From an uncultured Collinsella sp. (GTDB lineage: Bacteria; Actinomycetota; Coriobacteriia; Coriobacteriales; Coriobacteriaceae): 64,000 nucleotides of DNA. Position 1 is the stretch's first letter; each line of letters starts with the position of its first letter. Of this stretch, positions 1-7,960 are shown piece after piece. Position numbers and translations under genes: made by a program. Under the pieces are notes generated by a model. The model had not been told where the DNA came from, did no database searches, and saw only the letters and a list, made by a program, of their open reading frames with translations. The DNA is taken from assembly GCA_937923795.1 (NCBI GenBank), contig CALDWI010000046.1, positions 6,680 to 70,679 on the forward strand, in the 5' to 3' direction.

Positions 1-77
1 GGCTTAACATGTCTTGTGCCGTGGGATTGCAGGAGTGAAAAACGGGGATTCCTATTATTCCGACTACGTTGCAACGA

Positions 78-118
78 GCGGGGCCCGGAGCGCGATGTTG
101 CTGCGCTCCGGGCCCCGC
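78..118. terminator. Strong GC-rich hairpin downstream of the topoisomerase A gene
   Basis: Perfect 15-bp arms at 78-92 and 104-118 enclose an 11-base loop. It lies about 40 bases past the stop of the minus-strand topoisomerase A gene. Neither side carries a long T run, so intrinsic termination is likely but not certain. Positions 1-77 show no gene I can support. Confidence 0.6.
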
Positions 119-155
119 TGCTTTGTAAACCCATGACGGTTTGGCCACCGTTGTT

Positions 156-2396
156 TTAGTCAAACAGACTCGGCATGTCGTTTTCTTTCATGAGGGCACC
201 GGCGGAGGGTAGGCTCTGTGCGGTGAACTTTTCGGCCGAGACGCCGGCGCCAAGAATCTCCTCGGTCGTGCCGACCGTGGTGACCGAGCGGCCCTTCTTT
301 GCCGTGAAGGCCTGGACGCCCTGCGTGTTGGTGGTCGTCTTGGTCTTGAGCAACGACGTGTTGAAGTTCATCAGGCGATAGTCGCTCGAGACCAGTGCAA
401 TATCGCGATCTTCCTTGAGCACCTGGGCATACAGCAGTTTGCTGCCGCCGTAGATGGCGTTCTTAAGGCGCTTGCGGTTGGTCTTGGTAACGTATCCGGC
501 AAGTGCGACGCGCACCACACGACCGTTCTCAAAGACAAACAGCACGTCGGCCTTGTAGTCCTCGGGGTCGATGACCCAGATGACACCCTCGTCGGGTTCC
601 ATCTCAAGATCGGTCGGCAGGTACGAGCCCAGCTGGGCCGACTTGGTGTCCTCAAACGCCGCAACCTTGCACTTGTACACCTGGCTCTTGTTGGTAAAGA
701 CCAGCAGCTCGTGGGTGTTGGAGGACGGGAACTCGATAAAGGGTTTGTCGCCGTCCTTGTACTTGAGCGTGGTCGCCTTCTTGAGTACGCGGTCCGTCAT
801 CTTCTTAAGGTAGCCATCGCGCGAGAGCATGATGGTGACCGGGTACTCCTCGACCTCGGGTTCCAAGCTCACCTCGATGACCTCATGGGGCTCGATCCTG
901 CCCGTGCGACGCGGCATCACATATTTCTTGTTGACCGCGGCCAACTCGTCGCTGATGACCTTCTTGATGTTGTCTTCGCTCGAGAGAATCTCCTCCAGCT
1001 CGGCAATTTCGCCCTCAAGCTTGGCGATGTCCTTGGTGCGGTTGAGGATGTACTCCTCGTTGATGTTGCGAAGCTTGAGCTCGGCAACAAACTCGGCCTG
1101 GGTCTCGTCGATGTCGAAACCCTTCATAAGATTGGGCACGACCTCGGCTTCGAGCTTGGTGCCGCGGATGATGGCGATGGCCTTGTCGATGTCGAGCAGA
1201 ATTGCCTCAAGGCCGTGCAGCAGGTGCAGGCGCTCGGACTTTTTGCCCAGGTCAAAGTTAATGCGGCGGCGCGTGGACTCAATACGCCATTTGACCCACT
1301 CGTGCAGAATCTGGCGCACGCCCATAACACGGGGATAGCCGTCGACGAGCACGTTGAAGTTGCACGAGAACGAATCCTGCAGCGTGGTCGAGCGATAGAG
1401 CTTGGCCATGAGCTTGTCGGGGTCGACACCGCGCTTAAGGTCGATGGCGATGCGCAGGCCCGAGAGGTCGGTCTCATCGCGGATGTCAGCGATTTCCTTG
1501 ACCTTGCCCTCCTTGGAGAGCTTGACGATGCGCTCGATGATGACATCGGTCTTGGTGGTGTAGGGGATCTCGTAGACCTCGATGATGCGCTCTTCGGGAA
1601 TCCAGCGCCAGCGGGAGCGAATCTGGAAGCTGCCCAGGCCGGTCTCGACGATCTTCTCCATCTCCTCGCGGCGGTAGATAATCTCGCCGCCGGTCGAGAA
1701 GTCGGGCATGGGCATATATTCGAGCAGGTCGCAGTCGGGATCCTTGAGGTAGTGCATCGTGGCAGTGCAGACCTCATTGAGGTTGAAACCGCAGATGTCA
1801 GAAGCCATGGCGACGCCGATGCCCTTGTTGGCCGAGACAAGGATGTTGGGGAACGTGGTGGGCAGCAGGCGCGGCTCCTTCATGGCACCGTCGTAGCTGT
1901 CGACGAAATCGACGGGGTCCTTGTCGATGTCCTTGAAGATCTCGGCACTGATGGGGGAGAGCTTGGCTTCGGTATAACGCGAAGCGGCGTAGCTCAGGTC
2001 GCTCGAATAGTACTTGCCAAAGTTGCCCTTCGACTCCACAAAGGGGGCGAGCAGCGCTTCGTTACCGGTGGCTAGACGCACCATCGTCTCGTAGATTGCG
2101 GCATCGCCGTGCGGGTTGAGCTTCATGGTCTGACCCACGATGTTAGCGCTCTTCTGGCGCTCGCCCTTGAGCAGACCCATCTTGTACATGGTGTAGAGCA
2201 GCTTGCGGTGCGAGGGCTTAAAGCCGTCGATCTCGGGGAACGCACGCGAGACGTTGACGCTCATGGCGTAGGGCATGTAGTTGACCTCGAGCGTCTGCGT
2301 GATCGGCTGGTCGGTGACCTCGGAGTGCAGGCCGATGACGTTCTCGGCGTTGACCTGCTTTTTCTTGGGCTGGTTCTTCGTCTTCTTCTTTGCCAC
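156..2396 (-). CDS. parC: Type IIA DNA topoisomerase, subunit A (ParC/GyrA-like, divergent)
   Basis: DNA-cleaving subunit of an ATP-dependent type II topoisomerase (topoisomerase IV class), which relaxes or decatenates chromosomal DNA with the B subunit encoded just upstream. The 746-residue protein starts with a lysine-rich tail, then has the breakage-reunion domain with SRYTEAKL; the tyrosine at about residue 141 is the expected DNA-linking residue. A long coiled region at about 430-480 precedes a short C-terminal part, with no obvious GyrA-box beta-pinwheel repeats. The N-terminal core (DGFKPSHRKLLYTMYKMGL) differs clearly from ordinary GyrA, so this is probably a second topoisomerase besides gyrase. 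It lies 45 bases after the B gene, in one operon. Symbol assigned by family; ParC versus a third class is not settled. Confidence 0.85.
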   Translation of the reverse strand: MAKKKTKNQPKKKQVNAENVIGLHSEVTDQPITQTLEVNYMPYAMSVNVSRAFPEIDGFKPSHRKLLYTMYKMGLLKGERQKSANIVGQTMKLNPHGDAAIYETMVRLATGNEALLAPFVESKGNFGKYYSSDLSYAASRYTEAKLSPISAEIFKDIDKDPVDFVDSYDGAMKEPRLLPTTFPNILVSANKGIGVAMASDICGFNLNEVCTATMHYLKDPDCDLLEYMPMPDFSTGGEIIYRREEMEKIVETGLGSFQIRSRWRWIPEERIIEVYEIPYTTKTDVIIERIVKLSKEGKVKEIADIRDETDLSGLRIAIDLKRGVDPDKLMAKLYRSTTLQDSFSCNFNVLVDGYPRVMGVRQILHEWVKWRIESTRRRINFDLGKKSERLHLLHGLEAILLDIDKAIAIIRGTKLEAEVVPNLMKGFDIDETQAEFVAELKLRNINEEYILNRTKDIAKLEGEIAELEEILSSEDNIKKVISDELAAVNKKYVMPRRTGRIEPHEVIEVSLEPEVEEYPVTIMLSRDGYLKKMTDRVLKKATTLKYKDGDKPFIEFPSSNTHELLVFTNKSQVYKCKVAAFEDTKSAQLGSYLPTDLEMEPDEGVIWVIDPEDYKADVLFVFENGRVVRVALAGYVTKTNRKRLKNAIYGGSKLLYAQVLKEDRDIALVSSDYRLMNFNTSLLKTKTTTNTQGVQAFTAKKGRSVTTVGTTEEILGAGVSAEKFTAQSLPSAGALMKENDMPSLFD

Positions 2397-2441
2397 GATT
2401 TCCTCTTGAACTTCTTATGGGCCGTCGTTATCGATTTGCTG

Positions 2442-4439
2442 CTATTGCAGGTCCAGCTGGTCCAGGTACTCCTTGCCGTGCTCGGAGATATGGCGCTTGC
2501 GGCCCGCCTCGTCGTTGCCCAGCAACAGGTTGAACATGGTCTCCATCTTGGTGACGTCCTCAGGCTCCACCTTGATCAGGCGGCGCGTCTCGGGGTTCAT
2601 GGTGGTGAGCCACATCATGTCCGGGTCGTTCTCACCAAGACCCTTGGAGCGGTTGATCGAGCACTTTTGGTCGCCGATCTCTTTGAGGATGCCGTTCTTC
2701 TCGAGCTCGGTGTAGGCAAAGTAGGTCTTTTCTTTGCAGTTGATCTCGTAGAGCGGCGACTCGGCGATATACACGTAACCCTCGTCGATAAGTGTGGGCA
2801 CCAGGCGGTAGAGCATGGTGAGCACGAGCGTGCGGATGTGGTAACCGTCGACGTCGGCGTCCGTACAGATGATGACCTTGTTCCAGTTGAGGTTGTCCAG
2901 GTCGAAGGCACCAAGGTTCTTGATCCGCTTGTCCTTGATCTCCACGCCGCAGCCCAGCACGCGCATGAGGTCCATGATGATGTCGGACTTAAAGATGCGC
3001 GGGTAGTCCTCCTTCAGGCAGTTGAGGATTTTGCCTCGGACGGGCATGACGCCCTGGAACTCGGCATCGCGCGACGTGCGAATGGCGCCTGCTGCCGAGT
3101 CGCCCTCTACGATGTAGATCTCGCGGCGACTCTTGTCCTTGGAGCGGCAGTCGATGAACTTCTGCACGCGGTTGGCCATGTCGGTCTTCTGCTGCAGGTT
3201 GGTCTTGATGCTCTGGCGCGTCTTTTCGGCGTTCTCGCGTGAGCGCTTGTTGATGAGCACCTGCTCCATGATCTTGTTGGCGGCATCTTTGTTCTCGATC
3301 AGGTAGGTTGAGAGGCGCTCCTTAAAGAATGCCGTCATGGCCTGCTGGATAAAGCGGTTATTGATGGCCTTCTTGGTCTGGTTCTCGTAGGACGTCTGGG
3401 TGGAGAAGCAGTTGGTTACCAGCACCAGACAGTCCTGGACGTCCTGCCACTTAATGCCGCTTTCGTTTTTGTTGTATTTGCCCTGTTGCTTAATGTAGGC
3501 ATCGATGGCGCTGGTCAGAGCGCTACGGGCCGCCTTCTCGGGTGAGCCGCCGTTCTCGAGCCACGATGAGTTGTGGTAGTACTCCTGCATCATGAAGGTG
3601 CGAGAGAAGCACATGCATGCGGTGATTTTTACGTTGTAGTCGGGCAGGTCTTCGCGGTCGCGACCGCGACGGTCGGCCTCGATAAAGAAGGGTTCGGTGA
3701 GGTAGTCGGTACCGACCTTCTCGAGCACGTAGTCTTCGATGCCCTTGGGATAGCAAAAGTCCTCTTCGGAAAACTCGCCATCGTCGCCTTCGATGCGTAG
3801 GCGGAAGGTCACGTTGGCGTTGACCACGGCCTGGCGGCGCATGGTCTCGCGATACCAATCGTGGGGAATGCTGATGGAGGTAAAGACCTCAAGATCGGGG
3901 CGCCACTTGATGGTGGTGCCGGTGCGGTTCTCGTCGCTGGGCTCAATCTCGAGTGCCTTCTTCTTGGCGCCGACAACCTTGCCCTTCTTAAAGTGCAGGG
4001 AGTACTTGTTGCCGTCGCGCCAAACCGTGACGTCCATGTACTCGGAGGCGTACTGGGTCGCGCACGAACCCAGGCCGTTGGTACCGAGCGAGAAGTCGTA
4101 GTCGCCGCCCTGGTTGTTGTTGTACTTGCCGCCGGCGTAGAGCTCGCAAAAGACGAGCTCCCAGTTAAAGCGCTTCTCGGAGGGGTTCCAGTCAAGTGGG
4201 CAGCCACGGCCGTTGTCCTCTACCTGGATAGAGCCATCGCGAAAGGCGGTAAGGGTGATGAGCTTGCCGTAACCCTGACGCGCCTCGTCGACGGCGTTGG
4301 ACAGGATCTCAAAGGCGGCATGCGCGCAGCCATCGAGTCCGTCCGAGCCAAAGATGACGGCGGGGCGCAGGCGTACGCGTTCCTCGTCCTTGAGCTGGCG
4401 GATACTGTCGTTACCATAGTTTGCGGTGTTTTTTGCCAT
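2442..4439 (-). CDS. parE: Type IIA DNA topoisomerase, subunit B (ParE/GyrB-like)
   Basis: ATPase subunit partnering the A subunit downstream. The 665-residue product has the GHKL ATP-binding fold at the N-terminus (SNAVDEARQGYGK at about 47-60, then DNGRGCPLDW), a transducer domain, and the TOPRIM domain with EGDSAAG at about residue 440 and the DADVDGYHIRTL metal-binding motif near 545. It ends with a short GyrB-like C-terminal domain. The B-A gene order and short spacing indicate one transcription unit. The 229 bases upstream (4440-4668) hold its presumed promoter, an imperfect hairpin near 4535-4565 and the terminator of the next gene. Length fits ParE/GyrB without insertions. Confidence 0.87.
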   Translation of the reverse strand: MAKNTANYGNDSIRQLKDEERVRLRPAVIFGSDGLDGCAHAAFEILSNAVDEARQGYGKLITLTAFRDGSIQVEDNGRGCPLDWNPSEKRFNWELVFCELYAGGKYNNNQGGDYDFSLGTNGLGSCATQYASEYMDVTVWRDGNKYSLHFKKGKVVGAKKKALEIEPSDENRTGTTIKWRPDLEVFTSISIPHDWYRETMRRQAVVNANVTFRLRIEGDDGEFSEEDFCYPKGIEDYVLEKVGTDYLTEPFFIEADRRGRDREDLPDYNVKITACMCFSRTFMMQEYYHNSSWLENGGSPEKAARSALTSAIDAYIKQQGKYNKNESGIKWQDVQDCLVLVTNCFSTQTSYENQTKKAINNRFIQQAMTAFFKERLSTYLIENKDAANKIMEQVLINKRSRENAEKTRQSIKTNLQQKTDMANRVQKFIDCRSKDKSRREIYIVEGDSAAGAIRTSRDAEFQGVMPVRGKILNCLKEDYPRIFKSDIIMDLMRVLGCGVEIKDKRIKNLGAFDLDNLNWNKVIICTDADVDGYHIRTLVLTMLYRLVPTLIDEGYVYIAESPLYEINCKEKTYFAYTELEKNGILKEIGDQKCSINRSKGLGENDPDMMWLTTMNPETRRLIKVEPEDVTKMETMFNLLLGNDEAGRKRHISEHGKEYLDQLDLQ

Positions 4440-4623
4440 ACTCGCTCTCTCGGTGCTCCTTTGCTGCGTTTAAGTCATATAGATAGTCAAGGTAGCATAG
4501 CCCAGCCCATAGGCGATTCCAACTAACACGAAATCCATCGAACAACCGTTCGGAGCTCGATGGGGATTCCTTTTCCCGGACAAAACCACGTCGGTTCTGT
4601 CCGAATGATCGGTACATAGCAAA

Positions 4624-4652
4624 GCCCCGCGCTCATTGGTGGAACGCGGGGC
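4624..4652 (-). terminator. Hairpin downstream of the DUF3825 gene
   Basis: Arms GCCCCGCG (4624-4631) and CGCGGGGC (4645-4652) lie just beyond the stop of the minus-strand gene at 4669. On the minus strand the stem is followed by a short T-rich stretch. Confidence 0.55.
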
Positions 4653-4668
4653 AAGAGAGCCGGATTGT

Positions 4669-6489
4669 TTAGCAGCCTGTAACTTGCAGCGAAGTATTGA
4701 GCCAGTCGCTGTCCGGGCGGCTGATCAGGCGCGCGTTGTTATAGGCCATCTTCATGGTCAGAATTGTCTGGCCTATATAGGCGCCGGACTCCATGAGCTC
4801 GACCACCAGGGCGACATCGGGCCGGTCGTTTTCGGTCAGGTCGAGCGGCAGCAGCAGGCTCATGGTGTTCTTGGTGGGGTAGAACGCCGGAACGGCGGTC
4901 TTGAAGTTCCACTCGACACGCTTCTGGGCGAGCTCAATGGCATCGTCGAGTCTGTTGATCAGACGACGCTTCACCTTGGCGTTGTCCTCAACGGCTTCGC
5001 GTAGTTCATCATAGGCGGCCTTCTTTGACGCATTGTCATCTGCGCTAACCGCTCTCGACAGTGCTTCGAGCGCATCGCTGCTTCCGCGCAACTCCTCGGC
5101 AAGAAACGCCTCGGGCAGGCGGTCGATGTTGTCGAGCAGGATATGGTCAACGTCGCGCTGGAGCGTTCTGTTGCCGTCAAAGAGCAGGTCTTCCTTCTTT
5201 TCAAAATAGGATGCGCGCTGCGGAAGCGGGTCAAACGACGCAACGAGTTTCTTTCCCCACTGTTTTGAACCCGCTTTGCAAAAGGCCTCGAAGCGCCATG
5301 GACATCCGCTGCTCGATGGCGAAAAGCAGGCATAAATGGCCTCGTAGGTGGGGTCGACGAGTCCGGTGTTAAATGCTGCGATTCCCTTATCGATGTCCTC
5401 GAGAACCTTGTTTTCGGACTGAAGGCGATAGAAGGTGTACATGAGGTAGCTGCGCAGAATCGAATAGTCCTTGGAGTCCTCGTCCTGGTCAAAGCCCCAT
5501 TTTTCGTCCAGCGCGTAATTCGCAAGACTCTCGATCATGCTATCGATGTTGCCCAGATATGCCCAGTCGGTGAGCGCATGGCCGGCACGCACCTTTTGGA
5601 AAGCGAAGTTATCGACATAGCAGACACGCCAAGGCAGCGCACCCGGGCGATCCATCTTACGGTCGCGCGTTATCGACACCTCGACTGGAGTTTCCCCGTC
5701 GTTTCGAAGAACGCTGATCGGAAAGATAACCTTGCCCTCGTAGAAGCGGATGATTCGGTTGGAGAAGGCGAATTTCCAATCACGATCTAAAAGAGCCGCG
5801 ACGTCGATGTCGCGCTTTGCGTACTCGATGATCGTGTCGGTCCATCGCTGCGAAGTCCATGCGAACGATGAGAGTGCCTCGCCAAGGGATGCAAATTCCT
5901 CGACGAGGTCTTGCGGAACGGGGCCCTCGAGATAGTCCTCGGTCTCCTGCATGCGCTCGAGATTGCGCTCTAGGAGCGGGGGCAGTGAGGTCGCAGCGGG
6001 GCGAGCACCGGTATCGGCGTTCGTGCTTGCAATGGGTTGCGTATGGGTGTCGATGCTCGGGGCTTTGGTCTCATAGTCTCGGCGCAGCTTCATGCGATCG
6101 GCAATGGGGACATACGAGAGAAACCAGGGGAGGCCGTCCTGTGCATTTTCGGCAATCGACAGTTCAACGGCCGATCCATTTGCAGTCTCCAGGTGTGTGG
6201 CAAAGCTGACCGTTTTGGGGTCTCGCATATAAAGCGCGCCCTGGGCGTACGCTTCTTTCCAATCGGCGCAAAGCAGCGCCATGGCATCAAGCCCCGGCCC
6301 ATAGAGGCTCGAAAGCCTGGATTTAGAGGTATACGGAATCGATGCAAAGCTCGTCAGGTCGTCGCCAAAGGAATCAATGAGCTCGGCGGAGACGGGGGAA
6401 GCTTTAAACTTGGGCGAATCGGCAGCCCTGGCGATAACCAGACGCTCCTCCTCGCTCAGACTGTTCTGTCCATACTTTGCTTCTTCCAT
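4669..6489 (-). CDS. DUF3825 domain protein
   Basis: No known reaction. The 606-residue cytosolic protein has an N-terminal half of unknown kind (including two similar stretches around CADWKEAYAQ and DRDWKFAFSN, suggesting an internal duplication). From about residue 285 to 520 a DUF3825-like domain follows, recognised from WAYLGNIDSMIESLANYAL, YTFYRLQSENK, FNTGLVDPTYEAIYACF and DHILLDNIDRLPEAFL. The start at 6489 was chosen because GGAGGAG sits 6 bases upstream; the longer frame begins at that ribosome binding site. DUF3825 proteins are sometimes linked to RNA-binding or defence settings, but no such neighbour is seen here. It is an isolated single-gene unit with its own terminator. Confidence 0.72.
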   Translation of the reverse strand: MEEAKYGQNSLSEEERLVIARAADSPKFKASPVSAELIDSFGDDLTSFASIPYTSKSRLSSLYGPGLDAMALLCADWKEAYAQGALYMRDPKTVSFATHLETANGSAVELSIAENAQDGLPWFLSYVPIADRMKLRRDYETKAPSIDTHTQPIASTNADTGARPAATSLPPLLERNLERMQETEDYLEGPVPQDLVEEFASLGEALSSFAWTSQRWTDTIIEYAKRDIDVAALLDRDWKFAFSNRIIRFYEGKVIFPISVLRNDGETPVEVSITRDRKMDRPGALPWRVCYVDNFAFQKVRAGHALTDWAYLGNIDSMIESLANYALDEKWGFDQDEDSKDYSILRSYLMYTFYRLQSENKVLEDIDKGIAAFNTGLVDPTYEAIYACFSPSSSGCPWRFEAFCKAGSKQWGKKLVASFDPLPQRASYFEKKEDLLFDGNRTLQRDVDHILLDNIDRLPEAFLAEELRGSSDALEALSRAVSADDNASKKAAYDELREAVEDNAKVKRRLINRLDDAIELAQKRVEWNFKTAVPAFYPTKNTMSLLLPLDLTENDRPDVALVVELMESGAYIGQTILTMKMAYNNARLISRPDSDWLNTSLQVTGC

Positions 6490-6833
6490 ATTTGTCTCCT
6501 CCAAATAATTGCTTGGTTCGGGCGAGCGGCTTGGATGTCAACGACGACTTGTGCCCGCTGTCCAAAATCGTTGAGGACATCATACGCTCTGATAGGTACC
6601 TTCGGCACTTAGGCTTTGCGCCCGGATATTGGGACATGCGTCTCGTTTTGTGGGCCGAGGGTATGCGAACTGGGGCCCTTTTGGTCAGAAAGAGGGTCTA
6701 ACGGGGCGTCATTTGGGCCACGGGTCACTTCGCCGGCGCCGTGTTTCGTCATACGCTCATTGTGGAAGCCGATGCCACGGGGCGACGAAGGCCTCGGGCA
6801 ACGGATGAGCTGCAAGCGAAAGGAGCGGTGAGG
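6490..6833. other. Gene-free stretch between divergent genes
   Basis: About 340 bases separate the DUF3825 gene from the lipoprotein gene. Short frames exist on both strands but have no ribosome binding site or family resemblance. The GC-rich part around 6640-6730 contains related GGGCC-rich segments (GTGGGCCGAGGG near 6651 and TTGGGCCACGGG near 6714), which may be a degenerate repeat. AAAGGAG at 6819-6825 serves the downstream gene. Nothing else supportable was found. Confidence 0.4.
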
Positions 6834-7850
6834 ATGATGAAGCCCATGACGAAGAAGCTGCTGTTAGGAATTCCCACCGTGGCGCTTTCGGCTGTGTTGG
6901 CGTGTACGCTTGCTGGCTGCAGCGGTAATGCGCCGAGTGGCTCGGGCGGGAGCGCACCTGTGCAGGAGAAGTCCAAGAAGGCCAAGGCCTATGATTCGCA
7001 GACGGTCGAGGTAGCAGGCATTACCTATGAGTCTGTGGCTCACGGTACGTTCTATCGCGGCGATGCCAAGCTGCAGGACGGCTTTTACCTGCACATCAAG
7101 ATCACCAACAACAACACAAAGAACAGGACGTTCAGTTCCTTTAACGTGCATGCTGCCCAGGGCGATCTTGAGGCAGGCGACCCGTTGTTTACTTCTGGCA
7201 AGGCGGCCGTGCTCGACTACGTTGCAAGCGAGGCTCCCGATGAGCTGCACGAGGGCATCGACCTTTCCGAGAGGCCAGATATCGGCCCGGGCGAGACCGT
7301 TGAGTACGTGTATTTCTGGGCGCCCAAGACGGCGTACTACGGGCCCATCACTGTCGAGTTCGTAGACGCTTATGCCCCCGCCAAGAATCATGAGGCCATG
7401 CACTTTGACACCACGGGATGCGAGACCAAGGAGTTCAAGGCGGCCGGCGGTGTGGCCGATTCTGGTGATGCGGCCAATATGACCGGCATCGATTGCGCAT
7501 CGTACAGTATCGAGGCCGCCGATGGGTACACGCTGGATTCGTCCAACGAAGAGCACGAAAAGGCAGACTTCTTCCACGACGAGACTGGAGGACGCCTGAA
7601 CATCAGCATCTTCCCGCGCTCGCCGGAGGAAGAGGTTGCAAGCCTAGAGCAGGTCTACGAAGGCAAGGAGACAACAACCGACCAGGTCGAGTACAACGGC
7701 ATAACGTGGCTGCGCTTTACCGGTCCCGACAACGGCCATACACTGTTTGCGACGGCTCCCGCAACGGGTGAAACCGTCCGCGTGTCGATCGGCTGGAAGA
7801 TCGATTGGGATGCCGCCGTGCCCATGATGGAGGCGCTAAAGCTCAAGTAG
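6834..7850 (+). CDS. Lipoprotein with Ig-like DUF4352/DUF5067-type domain
   Basis: Probable surface lipoprotein of unknown role. The 338-residue product begins MMKPMTKKLLLG and has a lipobox LAGC, after which the mature protein starts CSGNAPSGS. Residues about 45-180 look like an immunoglobulin-like domain of the DUF4352/DUF5067 kind (TVEVAGITYESV, GFYLHIKITNNNT, GPGETVEYVYFW). The C-terminal part (about 200-338) resembles a small alpha/beta domain found after such modules and is not identified. Start ATG 6834 was preferred because AAAGGAG lies 8 bases upstream, whereas the longest frame starts far earlier. Monocistronic, closed by the hairpin at 7879. Confidence 0.7.
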   Translation: MMKPMTKKLLLGIPTVALSAVLACTLAGCSGNAPSGSGGSAPVQEKSKKAKAYDSQTVEVAGITYESVAHGTFYRGDAKLQDGFYLHIKITNNNTKNRTFSSFNVHAAQGDLEAGDPLFTSGKAAVLDYVASEAPDELHEGIDLSERPDIGPGETVEYVYFWAPKTAYYGPITVEFVDAYAPAKNHEAMHFDTTGCETKEFKAAGGVADSGDAANMTGIDCASYSIEAADGYTLDSSNEEHEKADFFHDETGGRLNISIFPRSPEEEVASLEQVYEGKETTTDQVEYNGITWLRFTGPDNGHTLFATAPATGETVRVSIGWKIDWDAAVPMMEALKLK

Positions 7851-7878
7851 CGCTGTGATTCTCACGTCAGGCGACTCA

Positions 7879-7912
7879 GGGCTGGCTCCGAGTTATCGGG
7901 GCCAGCCCCTTT
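7879..7912 (+). terminator. Rho-independent terminator after the lipoprotein gene
   Basis: GGGCTGGC (7879-7886) pairs with GCCAGCCC (7901-7908), followed by CTTTT. It lies between two convergent genes. Confidence 0.7.
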
Positions 7913-7960
7913 TGGTGTTCGATGAGCCGAGTCGGCGTCTCTCGCAAAGGTAACTGAGAG

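Noticed and set aside
711..3242. Long plus-strand frames opposite the topoisomerase genes
   Set aside because: They are antisense shadows of high-GC codons, with Val/Leu/Asp/His-rich low-complexity products and no family match.
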